Positions 47,569-59,099 of a stretch of 64,000 nt of DNA are shown piece after piece. The notes below the pieces were generated by a model. It made no database searches. It was not told the DNA's origin and saw only the letters and a program-made list of their open reading frames with translations. Made by a program: the position numbers and the translations under genes. This stretch comes from Acinetobacter gandensis (lineage in GTDB: Bacteria > Pseudomonadota > Gammaproteobacteria > Pseudomonadales > Moraxellaceae). Every line of letters begins with the position of its first letter. Positions within the stretch are counted from its first letter, which is position 1. The DNA is taken from positions 124,001 through 188,000 of the forward strand of contig NZ_LZDS01000027.1 of assembly GCF_001678755.1 (NCBI RefSeq). The letters are read 5' to 3'.

Positions 47569-48633
47569 TTATTCTGTAGCTTGGTCTTGTTCTTGCATAA
47601 TTTGCTGCCATTGTTTGACTTTAACTTGTTTGCGAATGGCTTCTAAACTTTCAAAAACAGCTGAACGAACCAATTCATCTAATTTTTCATTATTTTCAAT
47701 TTCAATACGAGTGATTCGATTCGAAATATCTAAATAAAAGTTAGGTTTACTTTGCGTCGATTGATTTGGATAAGCCAATGGTGAAATCAAACCTTCAGTA
47801 ATGTTTTCTCCCAAACGCTGACCAATACTTTGAATTTGCTGTTCAATACGACTACCCACAATCGGAATGAGTCGAAGTAACTGAGTCAGTTCTGGAGTAT
47901 CTTCAATTGCTTGACTGACAATTTGTCCCACATTTTTCGCAATTAGGTCTCGCTCGGCACGTAATTCTTTGGTTAAATTTTCTTGTAAAATTTCGGCCAA
48001 AACTTGTGTAAACAAATCACGATGGTGCTGTACCACATTGCTAATCAAATCTTTATGTGTGGTACTGGTATTCAGCTCATGCTTAATCCCATCGAGTACC
48101 GTTAATACCACACGATCAGAGAGTTCTTCCATAATCACGCGATAATAAAATAAGGCTTTCTTTTGAATAGACGAAGGGATGATTTGGTAGCCCATTTCAT
48201 ACAAACGATAAGCGATGACACCTGCACGGAATAATCGTAAAAAGCGTAGGTGGGGGATAATGGCTAAAATTTCATACCAATGAATAAATGGGAAGAAAAA
48301 CCAACGTTGATGATGTTTGTTGATAATGGCATAGGCCCAACGCACCACTAATTCTACAATCAAGAAGATGATAAACCACGCTTCAGTGGTTATAACCCAA
48401 GGATGTAAATGCTCGCGGTAAAAACTAAGCACATCTGGCAGATGGATGCTATTAAAGAACCAACTGCCTAAATTGCTCATTAAGAAAAAGTTCATGCACA
48501 GGCAGAACAAGTTAAAAACAATAATGAACACCATAAAAGTGTCATAGACCAAGAACAGCTTAAACGACCAGCTATTTGGATTGACCCGATGGTATTTCGA
48601 CTTTTTGTTTTGTTGCTGTGTGTTCTGCGTCAT
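47569..48633 (-). CDS. Voltage-sensor-like four-TM protein without a pore, with cytosolic helical domain
   Basis: 354 residues. Four predicted membrane segments follow the S1-S4 plan of voltage-gated channels: S1 about 30-52 (DTFMVFIIVFNLFC, with Asn41), S2 about 79-104 (Trp86-Phe90, Glu94 and Arg98 in the FxxFxxExxxR pattern), S3 about 111-127 and S4 about 129-146 with Arg130, Arg133, Arg136 and Arg143. No S5, pore loop or S6 follows. Instead residues 150-354 are soluble helices with a coiled-coil-like end. It could be a voltage-sensing or proton-permeable module, or a regulator. A plain membrane protein that has lost its channel is the alternative. It lies 17 bases downstream of the acyltransferase gene. 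Confidence 0.65.
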   Translation of the reverse strand: MTQNTQQQNKKSKYHRVNPNSWSFKLFLVYDTFMVFIIVFNLFCLCMNFFLMSNLGSWFFNSIHLPDVLSFYREHLHPWVITTEAWFIIFLIVELVVRWAYAIINKHHQRWFFFPFIHWYEILAIIPHLRFLRLFRAGVIAYRLYEMGYQIIPSSIQKKALFYYRVIMEELSDRVVLTVLDGIKHELNTSTTHKDLISNVVQHHRDLFTQVLAEILQENLTKELRAERDLIAKNVGQIVSQAIEDTPELTQLLRLIPIVGSRIEQQIQSIGQRLGENITEGLISPLAYPNQSTQSKPNFYLDISNRITRIEIENNEKLDELVRSAVFESLEAIRKQVKVKQWQQIMQEQDQATE

Positions 48634-48650
48634 ATAAAGTTTCTTCTTAA

Positions 48651-49574
48651 TTATTTATTCACTTGATACTGAGCTTTTAAACGATCAATTAACTGATCCT
48701 TTTCGGTCCAAAGTTGATCTACCCAGTTTTGGAATTTTTCACGGAATTCAGCATCATCTTCATAATTACCGCCAAGTACCCACTCAGGGATTTCAATCTT
48801 TCGCAAATCAACGGCAATACGCGGGACGTCACCAAGCCAAAACTCACCGTAACCTGGGGCACCATTCGGATAGATGATGGTCATATCAACGAGTGCATCA
48901 ATTTGATCACCTAAAATATTCAGTGCAAGTGCCAATCCACCTGCTTTGGGTTTAAGCAGATTTTTGTAAGGAGATTGTTGCTGAGCATGCTTTTCCGGCG
49001 TAAAACGCGTACCTTCTAAATAGTTTAAAAGGGTAAATGGCTGACTGAGCAGTTGTTCACAAGATTTTCGTGCTTCCTCCATATCACGGTATTTAAGCTC
49101 TGGATTTTTTGCAATCTGTTCTTTGCTGTGACGTTTCATCATCGGGAAGCCTAAAATTTTGAAGGCTTGTCCAACAAAGGGAATAAAAATAAGTTCCCAT
49201 TTGGTAAAGAAACGGGTCAATGGCATACGGGTTAAACCAAAATATTGGTTGACCGTCGTATCCACCCAGCTTTGATGATTACAGGTCATTAAATAGCGAC
49301 CTTGCATATTAAGATCTAAATCTTCATCAATCGTGATATCCCATTGGGTGTTGGGTAAAACATTGTCAATCAACCAGTTATTAACTGTTAACCAGCTGTT
49401 GGTAATTTTGATATTGGTTTCATCGACTTTACGAGATTTTTTAAAAAGTTTGGTTAAACCTAGGGCAAGGACAGGAGGCCCATGAAAAAATGTGCTTCCT
49501 GTCATGACAGATCCGACAGTCAATCCTTTGCTAATTTTTTTTAGTGTCGGTTGCTTATTGCTTTGAGATGACAT
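48651..49574 (-). CDS. YihG-like lysophospholipid/acyl acyltransferase
   Basis: 307 residues of the PlsC-type acyltransferase family. The catalytic HxxxxD motif is NHQSWVDTTV, and the acceptor motif is YLEGTRFTPEKHAQQQSPY. A hydrophobic segment lies near the N-terminus (VGSVMTGSTFFHGPPVLALG). The E. coli YihG/YihG-like enzymes transfer acyl chains into lysophospholipid. It precedes the voltage-sensor-like gene and is probably co-transcribed with it. Confidence 0.85.
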   Translation of the reverse strand: MSSQSNKQPTLKKISKGLTVGSVMTGSTFFHGPPVLALGLTKLFKKSRKVDETNIKITNSWLTVNNWLIDNVLPNTQWDITIDEDLDLNMQGRYLMTCNHQSWVDTTVNQYFGLTRMPLTRFFTKWELIFIPFVGQAFKILGFPMMKRHSKEQIAKNPELKYRDMEEARKSCEQLLSQPFTLLNYLEGTRFTPEKHAQQQSPYKNLLKPKAGGLALALNILGDQIDALVDMTIIYPNGAPGYGEFWLGDVPRIAVDLRKIEIPEWVLGGNYEDDAEFREKFQNWVDQLWTEKDQLIDRLKAQYQVNK

Positions 49575-49753
49575 ATAAAAAAGTCCTGACGGAAATCGTC
49601 CTAATTATGATTGATTCAGACAAATATAGTTCGAGTTGATTAAATAAAAAAGAGCATCTGCTCAACTGTGAAGAAATTGTGATGGATTTAACAATTATTT
49701 CTCGAGTTCATATTACAAATTGTAAATAAACGCTTTATTATTAACAAAAAATC

Positions 49754-49776
49754 AATGGTCGGACCATTTTTTTTAC
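49754..49776 (+). terminator. Terminator-like hairpin in front of the OmpA-family gene
   Basis: AATGGTC-G-GACCATT (49754-49768; stem of five with a TCGGA loop) followed by T8. No rightward gene lies upstream, so it may be a leader attenuator or act in the leader of the next gene. Confidence 0.4.
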
Positions 49777-49822
49777 TTCATCATTTCAACCATACAACAA
49801 AACACAAAGAAGGAGGCATGCA

Positions 49823-50455
49823 ATGCGTGCACTAGTAATTTCGGCAGTAGTTGGGGCGTTGGCACTTACTGGTTGCCAAAACATGGAATATGACAAAGCA
49901 GCGATCGGTACTGGTCTTGGTGCTCTTTTAGGCGCGGGTATTGCTTACTCGAATGCTGACAAAGACAAAATGGGTCAAGCAGCTGCAATCGGTGCTGTTG
50001 TCGGTGGTGGTGCTGGTCTTCTTCTTGATAAGAAAGAAAAACGTCTTAAACAAGAACTTGCTGGTACTGGCGTAGATGTAGGCCGTAATCCAGATGGCTC
50101 AATCAACCTAGTTATGCCATCAGTAACATTCGCGACTAACTCTTCAACAATTCAATCTCAGTTCCAATCTGCATTGAATGACGTTGCTAAAGTATTACGT
50201 GAAGATGGTACTGCGAACAAACTTGCAATCGTTGTACACGGTCACACAGATAACACTGGTACTGATGCGATCAACAACCCATTGTCTCAAAACCGTGCTA
50301 ACTCAGTGAAAAACTACCTAGCGTCTCAAGGTATTTCTTCAACTCGTATTACTGCACGTGGTTACGGTTCAACTTCTCCAGTAGCGGATAACTCAACTGC
50401 TGCAGGTCGTGAACAAAACCGTCGCGTAGAAATTTCAGTTTACGAAACTAAATAA
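49823..50455 (+). CDS. OmpA-family lipoprotein with glycine zipper (YiaD-like)
   Basis: 210 residues. A lipoprotein signal ends at LTGC (Cys18). A glycine-zipper stretch GTGLGALLGAGIAYSN and AAIGAVVGGGAGLLLD (about 30-68) is followed by the OmpA C-terminal domain with VHGHTDNTGTDAINNPLSQN, the peptidoglycan-binding motif with conserved Asp and Arg (REQNRRVEI). It anchors the outer membrane to the cell wall. AAGGAGG precedes the ATG, indicating strong expression. Confidence 0.9.
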   Translation: MRALVISAVVGALALTGCQNMEYDKAAIGTGLGALLGAGIAYSNADKDKMGQAAAIGAVVGGGAGLLLDKKEKRLKQELAGTGVDVGRNPDGSINLVMPSVTFATNSSTIQSQFQSALNDVAKVLREDGTANKLAIVVHGHTDNTGTDAINNPLSQNRANSVKNYLASQGISSTRITARGYGSTSPVADNSTAAGREQNRRVEISVYETK

Positions 50456-50470
50456 TTTAGTTGCGTAGAT

Positions 50471-50497
50471 AAAGGCCACCTTCGGGTGGCTTTTTTT
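50471..50497 (+). terminator. Terminator after the OmpA-family gene
   Basis: GCCACC, tetraloop TTCG, GGTGGC (50475-50490), T7. Confidence 0.9.
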
Positions 50498-50591
50498 ATG
50501 CCAATTTTAATGACCGATAAAACGCATTTTGCATTAGGCAAGATGAGTTCAGATGACTATAATCATCCTCGGATTAAAAAGAGGAAAGACT

Positions 50592-52631
50592 ATGTCACTG
50601 GCAAGTCAGTTGAACGACAAGCAACTTGAAGCAATGAAATACACTCAAGGACCCTTGTTAGTACTTGCAGGGGCAGGTTCAGGCAAAACATCGGTGATTA
50701 CCCGTAAAATTGCTTATTTGGTGAAGCATTGTGGGATTCCTGCGCACCGTATTACCGCGATGACCTTTACCAACAAGGCCGCACGTGAAATGAAGGAACG
50801 TGTGACCAAGCTAATGAGCCGTGAAGAGGCGAAAGGGCTGTCGGTTTCTACATTCCATAATTTCGGGCTGAACATGCTGCGCTTGGAATTAAAAAATACG
50901 CCACTGAAAAATAATTTTTCTATTTTAGATGCAGATGATTGCAAACGTATTTTGATGGATTTAATGCACCGCGATAATTTGTCGGGTGCGGAAAGTAAAG
51001 AGCTCATTGCCAAGGCCATGAAAATGATTTCAGATTGGAAAAATGATCTGATTCCACCTGAGCAAGCACATACCACCTGTGAAACGGCTGAAGATGTTCA
51101 ATTTGCGCATCTGTATCAACTATATGAGCGAAATTTACGTGCATACAATGCTGTCGATTTTGATGATTTGATTGTGATGCCGACGCGATTGTTGCAGGAA
51201 AATGCAGAAGTACGTGATCGTTGGCAAAATCGTATCCGCTATTTATTGGTGGACGAATATCAAGATACCAACACCGCGCAATATATTTTGGTGAAATTAC
51301 TCGTGGGCGTGATGGGGCAATTCACTGCAGTAGGTGATGACGACCAATCTATTTATGCATGGCGTGGTGCGAAGCCCGAAAATATGGCGTTATTGAACGA
51401 AGATTTTCGTAACTTAAAAGTGATTAAGTTAGAGCAGAACTATCGTTCGACCAGTCGTATTTTGAAAGCAGCAAATACCGTGATTGGCAATAATCCACAT
51501 ATTTTTGATAAAAAATTATGGTCGGATAAAGGTCATGGTGAAGTAATTCGTGTGATTACTTGTCGTAATGATGACGATGAATCAGAACGTGTTGTTAAAG
51601 ACTTGATCACACATAAATTGATGAATGGTAAAAACTGGAAAGATTACGCCATTTTGTATCGCGGAAACTTCCAAGCACGTGCGCTTGAAACGCAGCTTCG
51701 CCAAATGCAGATCCCGTATAAATTATCGGGCGGTCAGTCATTCTTTGCTCGTGCCGAAATTAAGGATTTGATGAGCTACTTGCGTTTGATCATCAATCCT
51801 GAAGATGACAGTGCATTCTTACGAATTATCAATACGCCAAAACGTGCCATTGGCCCTGTGACTTTAGAAAAGCTCGGACTGTTTGCACAAGAGAGTAATT
51901 TATCTTTACTCAGTGCGGCAGGTGATCAGCGCTTGAGTATGGCGATTCCGAAAAAAGCCACAACACAATTGGCTGAATTTGCGGACTTTATTTCAACCTT
52001 TACCCGTGAATTGTTAGAAGATGATGAGCCAGTACCGATTATTCGTCGCATGATGATTGAAGCGGGTTATATCGACTATGTGAAAGAGTCGGCAGCAACG
52101 CCAGCGCAGGAAAAAACCAAACTGGATAATATTGAAGTACTTTATAGCAGCATTCAAAGTTTGATTAACCGAGCTGAAGATGTCGATGAAAAGAACATAG
52201 AAAGTGTGATTCGTAAAATGGTGCTGCTCGATATGTTAGAACAGCAACAAGAAGAAGAAGACACCGATAAAGTCAATTTGTTGACCTTGCATGCATCGAA
52301 AGGTTTGGAATTTCCTTTTGTCTACTTGATTGGCCTGGAAGAAGAAATTCTACCGCATAAAAACTCAATCGCTGCGGATACTGTCGAGGAAGAACGTCGT
52401 TTGATGTATGTAGGTATTACCCGTGCACGTCAAGGCTTAACCATGACATTGGCTGAGCAGCGTAAAGCGGGTGGTCAAATGCGTCAGATGACACCAAGCC
52501 GCTTCTTGGACGAGCTTCCACAAGATGAATTGGAATGGTTAGGTCGCAAGAAAAAACTGGCCGGTGATATCGATCCTAAACAGCAAGCACAGCATTATTT
52601 AGAAAATTTACGTGCGCTGATTAAGCGTTAA
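50592..52631 (+). CDS. rep: Rep, ATP-dependent DNA helicase
   Basis: 679 residues from ATG 50592 (GAGGAAAG upstream); an in-frame ATG at 50553 would add 13 residues without a ribosome site. UvrD/Rep superfamily 1: Walker A VLAGAGSGKTSVITRKIAYL, motif II LLVDEYQDTNTAQY, VGDDDQSIYAWRGA, and the C-terminal LLTLHASKGLEFPFVYLIG. It restarts and clears replication forks. Length matches Rep rather than UvrD. Confidence 0.94.
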   Translation: MSLASQLNDKQLEAMKYTQGPLLVLAGAGSGKTSVITRKIAYLVKHCGIPAHRITAMTFTNKAAREMKERVTKLMSREEAKGLSVSTFHNFGLNMLRLELKNTPLKNNFSILDADDCKRILMDLMHRDNLSGAESKELIAKAMKMISDWKNDLIPPEQAHTTCETAEDVQFAHLYQLYERNLRAYNAVDFDDLIVMPTRLLQENAEVRDRWQNRIRYLLVDEYQDTNTAQYILVKLLVGVMGQFTAVGDDDQSIYAWRGAKPENMALLNEDFRNLKVIKLEQNYRSTSRILKAANTVIGNNPHIFDKKLWSDKGHGEVIRVITCRNDDDESERVVKDLITHKLMNGKNWKDYAILYRGNFQARALETQLRQMQIPYKLSGGQSFFARAEIKDLMSYLRLIINPEDDSAFLRIINTPKRAIGPVTLEKLGLFAQESNLSLLSAAGDQRLSMAIPKKATTQLAEFADFISTFTRELLEDDEPVPIIRRMMIEAGYIDYVKESAATPAQEKTKLDNIEVLYSSIQSLINRAEDVDEKNIESVIRKMVLLDMLEQQQEEEDTDKVNLLTLHASKGLEFPFVYLIGLEEEILPHKNSIAADTVEEERRLMYVGITRARQGLTMTLAEQRKAGGQMRQMTPSRFLDELPQDELEWLGRKKKLAGDIDPKQQAQHYLENLRALIKR

Positions 52632-52694
52632 AGCTTAAAGCGTAGAAAATATTATTTATTTTTGAAATTCGTTTTATTGAAACAGGAATGAACC

Positions 52695-53147
52695 ATGAAA
52701 GTTCAAGTTAAAGTTCTCGACACACGTTTAGGTACAGAATGGCCTATGCCGACTTATGCAACAACAGGTTCAGCTGGCCTAGATCTACGTGCATGTGTAG
52801 AAGCAACAACAGTCATTGAACCAGGCCAAACTGTTCTAGTTAAAACAGGTTTATCGATTTACATCGAAGATAGTAATTTTGCAGGTTTAATTTTGCCGCG
52901 TTCGGGTCTTGGTCATAAACACGGTATCGTATTGGGTAATCTTGTTGGTCTAATTGATTCGGACTACCAAGGCGAGCTTATGGTATCGGTTTGGAACCGT
53001 AGCCAAACTGCATTCAGTTTAGAGCCAGGTGAGCGTCTTGCTCAATATGTCTTGGTTCCTGTAGTTCAAGCACAGTTTGACATTGTGGATGAGTTTGAAG
53101 CGACTGAGCGTGGTGCAGGTGGTTTTGGACACACGGGTAAAAACTAA
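52695..53147 (+). CDS. dut: Deoxyuridine 5'-triphosphate nucleotidohydrolase
   Basis: 150 residues, trimeric dUTPase. The five motifs are visible: [45 protein letters not shown] and the flexible C-terminal [13 protein letters not shown] arm with the phosphate-binding Gly loop. It hydrolyses dUTP to dUMP. It begins the dut-algC-argB order known from pseudomonads, but a terminator separates it from algC. Confidence 0.95.
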   Translation: MKVQVKVLDTRLGTEWPMPTYATTGSAGLDLRACVEATTVIEPGQTVLVKTGLSIYIEDSNFAGLILPRSGLGHKHGIVLGNLVGLIDSDYQGELMVSVWNRSQTAFSLEPGERLAQYVLVPVVQAQFDIVDEFEATERGAGGFGHTGKN

Positions 53148-53215
53148 GTAGTTGCATTTAACAGTCTAAGAAAAATCAATTATTGTCATCATTTTTCATA
53201 TGCATAAATTGATCT

Positions 53216-53246
53216 AAAAAAGGGCAATTAAAATTGCCCTTTTTTA
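53216..53246 (+). terminator. Terminator after dut
   Basis: AGGGCAATT, AA, AATTGCCCT (53221-53240) flanked by A5 and T5. Confidence 0.88.
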
Positions 53247-53741
53247 GTTAATTGATACATCGAATTTATCAGAGAAAATGAATTGTAGAGCTTTGTTGAT
53301 CTCAATTTGCTCTTGATCTGTTTTTTATTTGGTTGATTATGCGTATTGGTTAACGATTATTACGGCAAAAATCAATTATTTGAATGCAATTGATGTCGTT
53401 CTGAAACAAGCTTAACTATTTTTGTACAGATTGAAATATAAAATACTGTCATCTATCACTAAAATAAACTGTTTAGAGAATCTCTGAGTTTTGTAAGTTG
53501 TATAGAATATTCAGCTTCTAAGCTTCGGATATTTTTAATAAAAGTATTTTAATCTTAAGAAACATTTTGCAATAATATAAATTGTTTTTTATCATTTGTT
53601 TAATTTTTATTAATTGATTCTTAAATTAATTTGTTATAAAAACGCTACACCTTTTTCAGGTTTTCATAATTTAATTGAAGGTTCAAATTCAACACAGAAT
53701 TGAACGTAGCAATAAATTAAGCATGATTAGAAGAACGTACT
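53247..53741. other. Very AT-rich intergenic region before algC
   Basis: About 495 bases without a supported gene. It is markedly richer in A and T than the flanks, with many short TTAAT and TTTAT runs. A loose promoter-like TTGATT followed by TATAAA is near 53615-53640. No protein remnant, tRNA or strong RNA structure was recognised on either strand. Confidence 0.6.
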
Positions 53742-56082
<2,341 letters not shown>

Positions 56083-56096
56083 GATGCTTAGCATGT

Positions 56097-56148
56097 TTTG
56101 ATAAATAATAAAAAAGCCTCATTTGAGGCTTTTTTATTATTTATCAAA
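56097..56148. terminator. Terminator after argB with 24-bp perfect arms
   Basis: The arms 56097-56120 and 56125-56148 are exact complements around the loop ATTT. The GC core is GCCTC/GAGGC. The T-run is embedded in the second arm. Confidence 0.9.
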
Positions 56149-56297
56149 TAGCTGTTGGACTCAAATGCAATGATGAAGTATGTAATCTGACGACAAAGGC
56201 ACAAAAATAGCATCAGCAATGATTTTAACGATTTACAAGTGCTAAAAAGGTCATGCACAATAGTGAAATCATAGATTTACTAGCTTGATGATAGAAC

Positions 56298-57146
56298 ATG
56301 TGCCAGCTGCTCGGAATGAATTGTGCGACACCCACCGATATTACTTTTTCATTTCGGGGCTTTTCGCAGCGAGCAGGGGTCACATCAGATCATTGTGACG
56401 GCTTTGGTATTGCTTTTTTTGAAGATAAAGCTTGTCGTTTATTTGTCGACAATCAATCTGCTGTAGAATCACCGATTGCGGAACTTATTCGTAATTACCC
56501 AATCAAATCACGTAATGTGATTGCCCACATTCGTAAAGCCACGCAAGGTAAAATCAACCTCGAAAACTCACACCCTTTTAGTCGTGAACTATGGGGTAGA
56601 CAGTGGATATTCGCGCATAATGGTGACTTGCATGGCTTTCAGCCTGAGCTGACTGGTCGTTTTACCCCTGTCGGTAATACGGACAGCGAGCTGGCGTTTT
56701 GTTATTTGCTTGAACAACTGGTGAAACGTTTCGGCTATACCGAACCTACATTGGATCAAATCTTCGATTTACTATTAGAGATCTCTCCGCAAATTGCTGA
56801 GCATGGTACTTTTAATTTTTGTCTATCTAACGGGCAAGCCTTATTTAGTTATGCCATCACCAAATTACATTGGCTCGTGCGTGAATATCCATTTCAGCCC
56901 GCACAGCTTATTGATTTAGATGTAGAAGTGGATTTTAGTGAAGTTACGACAGCGGATGACCGTGTAGCTGTGATTACGACTGAGCCATTAACTCAAAATG
57001 AAGTTTGGCAGCCCTATCAACCTGGCGAAATGATTTTATTTCAGCATGGCCGACCAATCCGCTCTGCGCTCACATATGTCGAACGTTTAGAACGTGAACG
57101 CCTTGATCCATCGTTGAAACGTGTCACACGCGCAGATCAATATTAA
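56298..57146 (+). CDS. Class II glutamine amidotransferase (YafJ-like)
   Basis: 282 residues. The N-terminal nucleophile Cys2 (MCQLLGMNCATPTD) and the Ntn-type pattern DGFGIAFF, HIRKATQG, HPFSRELWGRQWIFAHNGDL are all present. There is no synthase domain, so it is a free-standing amidohydrolase of the YafJ type. Substrate unknown. It stands alone, with a weak ribosome site. Confidence 0.88.
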   Translation: MCQLLGMNCATPTDITFSFRGFSQRAGVTSDHCDGFGIAFFEDKACRLFVDNQSAVESPIAELIRNYPIKSRNVIAHIRKATQGKINLENSHPFSRELWGRQWIFAHNGDLHGFQPELTGRFTPVGNTDSELAFCYLLEQLVKRFGYTEPTLDQIFDLLLEISPQIAEHGTFNFCLSNGQALFSYAITKLHWLVREYPFQPAQLIDLDVEVDFSEVTTADDRVAVITTEPLTQNEVWQPYQPGEMILFQHGRPIRSALTYVERLERERLDPSLKRVTRADQY

Positions 57147-57420
57147 ATGCAGTTAATTTGACATGAACAGTATTCATGCAGAGTTGAATACTGTTTAATT
57201 AAGAAAAATTGAATATATATTTATAACATATTGAATTGATTAAAAAATATCTGAGCTTTATGGTCGGGATAAATTAAATTTACATAATAAAAACAAACAA
57301 TTACATTTGAATTGACAGTTAAAGCGGTAAAACCAACCTTTTCACTTCATTTTTATTTAAGTGCTTTATCTATATGATGAATTTTACGTGATAAGTCCTT
57401 TATATTTGCAGGTGGTCGTA

Positions 57421-57876
57421 ATGAAAATGAAATGGGTTCCAGAATATAATACTGGCATCGATGTGATTGACGATCAGCACAAACGTATTCTTGATTACAT
57501 CAATGAAATCGATGGTATTGACGCTAATACTGATCGTGACCGTGTAAAACAAATTTTGGAAAACATTATTGATTACACACAGTCGCACTTTACTTTTGAA
57601 GAGTCTTTACAGGAAGAAGCGGGTTATAAATACCGTGTACCACATAAACGTGTACATGATTTATTTATTAAAAAGATTGAATCTTACCGTGATCGTTTTG
57701 AAATGGGTCAAGCGATTGAAGGCGAACTACATGAAGTGCTTTCTAAATGGTTGATTAATCATATTCAACACGATGATGCAGACTACGTAGGTGCAGTGAA
57801 AGAAAATATGATGGGTATCATCAAAGAAAAAGAGAAGAAAAAAGGTAAAAATTGGTTCACTCGTTTCTTTTCTTAA
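57421..57876 (+). CDS. Bacteriohemerythrin with basic amphipathic tail
   Basis: 151 residues from ATG 57421 (AGGTGG about 8 bases upstream); an in-frame GTG at 57361 is less likely. The full diiron ligand set is present: His20, His56, Glu60 (HFTFEE), His75, His79 (HKRVH), His114 and Asp119 (HIQHDD). It binds O2 reversibly. The last about 18 residues (EKEKKKGKNWFTRFFS) form a basic, aromatic amphipathic end that might associate with membrane. Confidence 0.88.
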   Translation: MKMKWVPEYNTGIDVIDDQHKRILDYINEIDGIDANTDRDRVKQILENIIDYTQSHFTFEESLQEEAGYKYRVPHKRVHDLFIKKIESYRDRFEMGQAIEGELHEVLSKWLINHIQHDDADYVGAVKENMMGIIKEKEKKKGKNWFTRFFS

Positions 57877-58016
57877 GGATGAAATCGAGATAAAAAAAAT
57901 TAAAATCTAATAAAAAATTTGCGCAGCAAATCATCTTAACGGTGGTTTGCTTTTTGTTTTTGATTTTCATAGCTCGGCAAGGCAAAATAGCACAAGAATT
58001 TTTAAAGGAATCTGTC

Positions 58017-59099
58017 ATGCAGGACAATGCGATGTCAAAGTGGTTATCGCCTCTAATGGCATTCTGTTTATCTTTTATTATTATTGCAACGCTTGCACCA
58101 GTAACAGGTATTCAGATTGAACGTCAGCTAGATTTTTGGCTGTTATGGCTCGGTACAATGCTTATTTTGGCTTTGCCTGTATGCTATTTAGAAATTGCAC
58201 TTGCGAAACGTTCAAAGACCACTGCTGTTCAAGCGCTTTCAAGTCTAACACGTGATGCTGATGCTTCACCGAAATGGCGTTTAGTCGGCTGGTTAGCTGT
58301 CGTATTCATTCCATTTTTAGCAGGTGGAATGTTGTCTACTGCTGCACAATATGTCGGTGTACATGCGCTAAATAATGGATCGCATAGTTTGATTTTGGCG
58401 GTATTGGCTGTAATTGCATTTGCTTTTTCTTTTATTCCACGCCAGTTCTTGGTGATTGTTACCGCGCTTGCAGTAATCGCATCTTTAATTGTAGCGAATG
58501 TTATGGGAACAGCGTTGCCAGAATGGAAGATGACTGCACTTGAATTTAGCGAATGGGGCAATGCAACAGTATTGGCATTGGTTGCTAGTGGTTTAGGTTT
58601 AGGATTGTATTGGCAGTCAAGTTTGCCCGCAGTAAAACAACAAGATATTGCAACTAAAACCGTATTTCCAATTTGGATTGCGCAACTGTTGGCTGTGATT
58701 GCATTTGCATATTTTGCTGCAAAAGCGCAAGTTCCTGCATTGGCTTTGGTTGTCGGGCTAGTAGCGGCTGCTGCATTACTGGTGCAAATGGCACGTGAAC
58801 AATTACAACAGCGTCAATTAGCAGTGATTGTGCAATGGGCTGTTTTAGCGATTGCTGTATTGGTATGGACATTAAATGCAGTTGTGCCAGTATTAAATAT
58901 AGCGCTATTGGTTTGGGGCTTGATCATTTGCTTGATCTACGCGATCTTTGCAGGCTGGATTATGAAAATCAGCCATTTGCGTAAATCTATGAATTTTAGC
59001 AGCGAAGTTTTTTATAATATTTGGCGGATAGCGGTACGTATCGTATTGCCATTGTCGATTGTACTTGCGTTGGTTTCTGTACTTGGACAGTTAATCTAA
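58017..59099 (+). CDS. Short NSS/SNF-like membrane transporter
   Basis: 360 residues from ATG 58017, preceded by AAAGGA. About ten hydrophobic segments. The C-terminal FNFSSEVFYNIWRIAVRIVLP-like sequence (here NFSSEVFYNIWRIAVRIVLP) and the early LPVCYLEIALAKRS segment resemble neurotransmitter:sodium symporters. It is about 100 residues shorter than usual and lacks a clear TM1 sodium-site segment, so activity is uncertain. The stop overlaps the rnfH start (TAATG). Confidence 0.6.
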   Translation: MQDNAMSKWLSPLMAFCLSFIIIATLAPVTGIQIERQLDFWLLWLGTMLILALPVCYLEIALAKRSKTTAVQALSSLTRDADASPKWRLVGWLAVVFIPFLAGGMLSTAAQYVGVHALNNGSHSLILAVLAVIAFAFSFIPRQFLVIVTALAVIASLIVANVMGTALPEWKMTALEFSEWGNATVLALVASGLGLGLYWQSSLPAVKQQDIATKTVFPIWIAQLLAVIAFAYFAAKAQVPALALVVGLVAAAALLVQMAREQLQQRQLAVIVQWAVLAIAVLVWTLNAVVPVLNIALLVWGLIICLIYAIFAGWIMKISHLRKSMNFSSEVFYNIWRIAVRIVLPLSIVLALVSVLGQLI

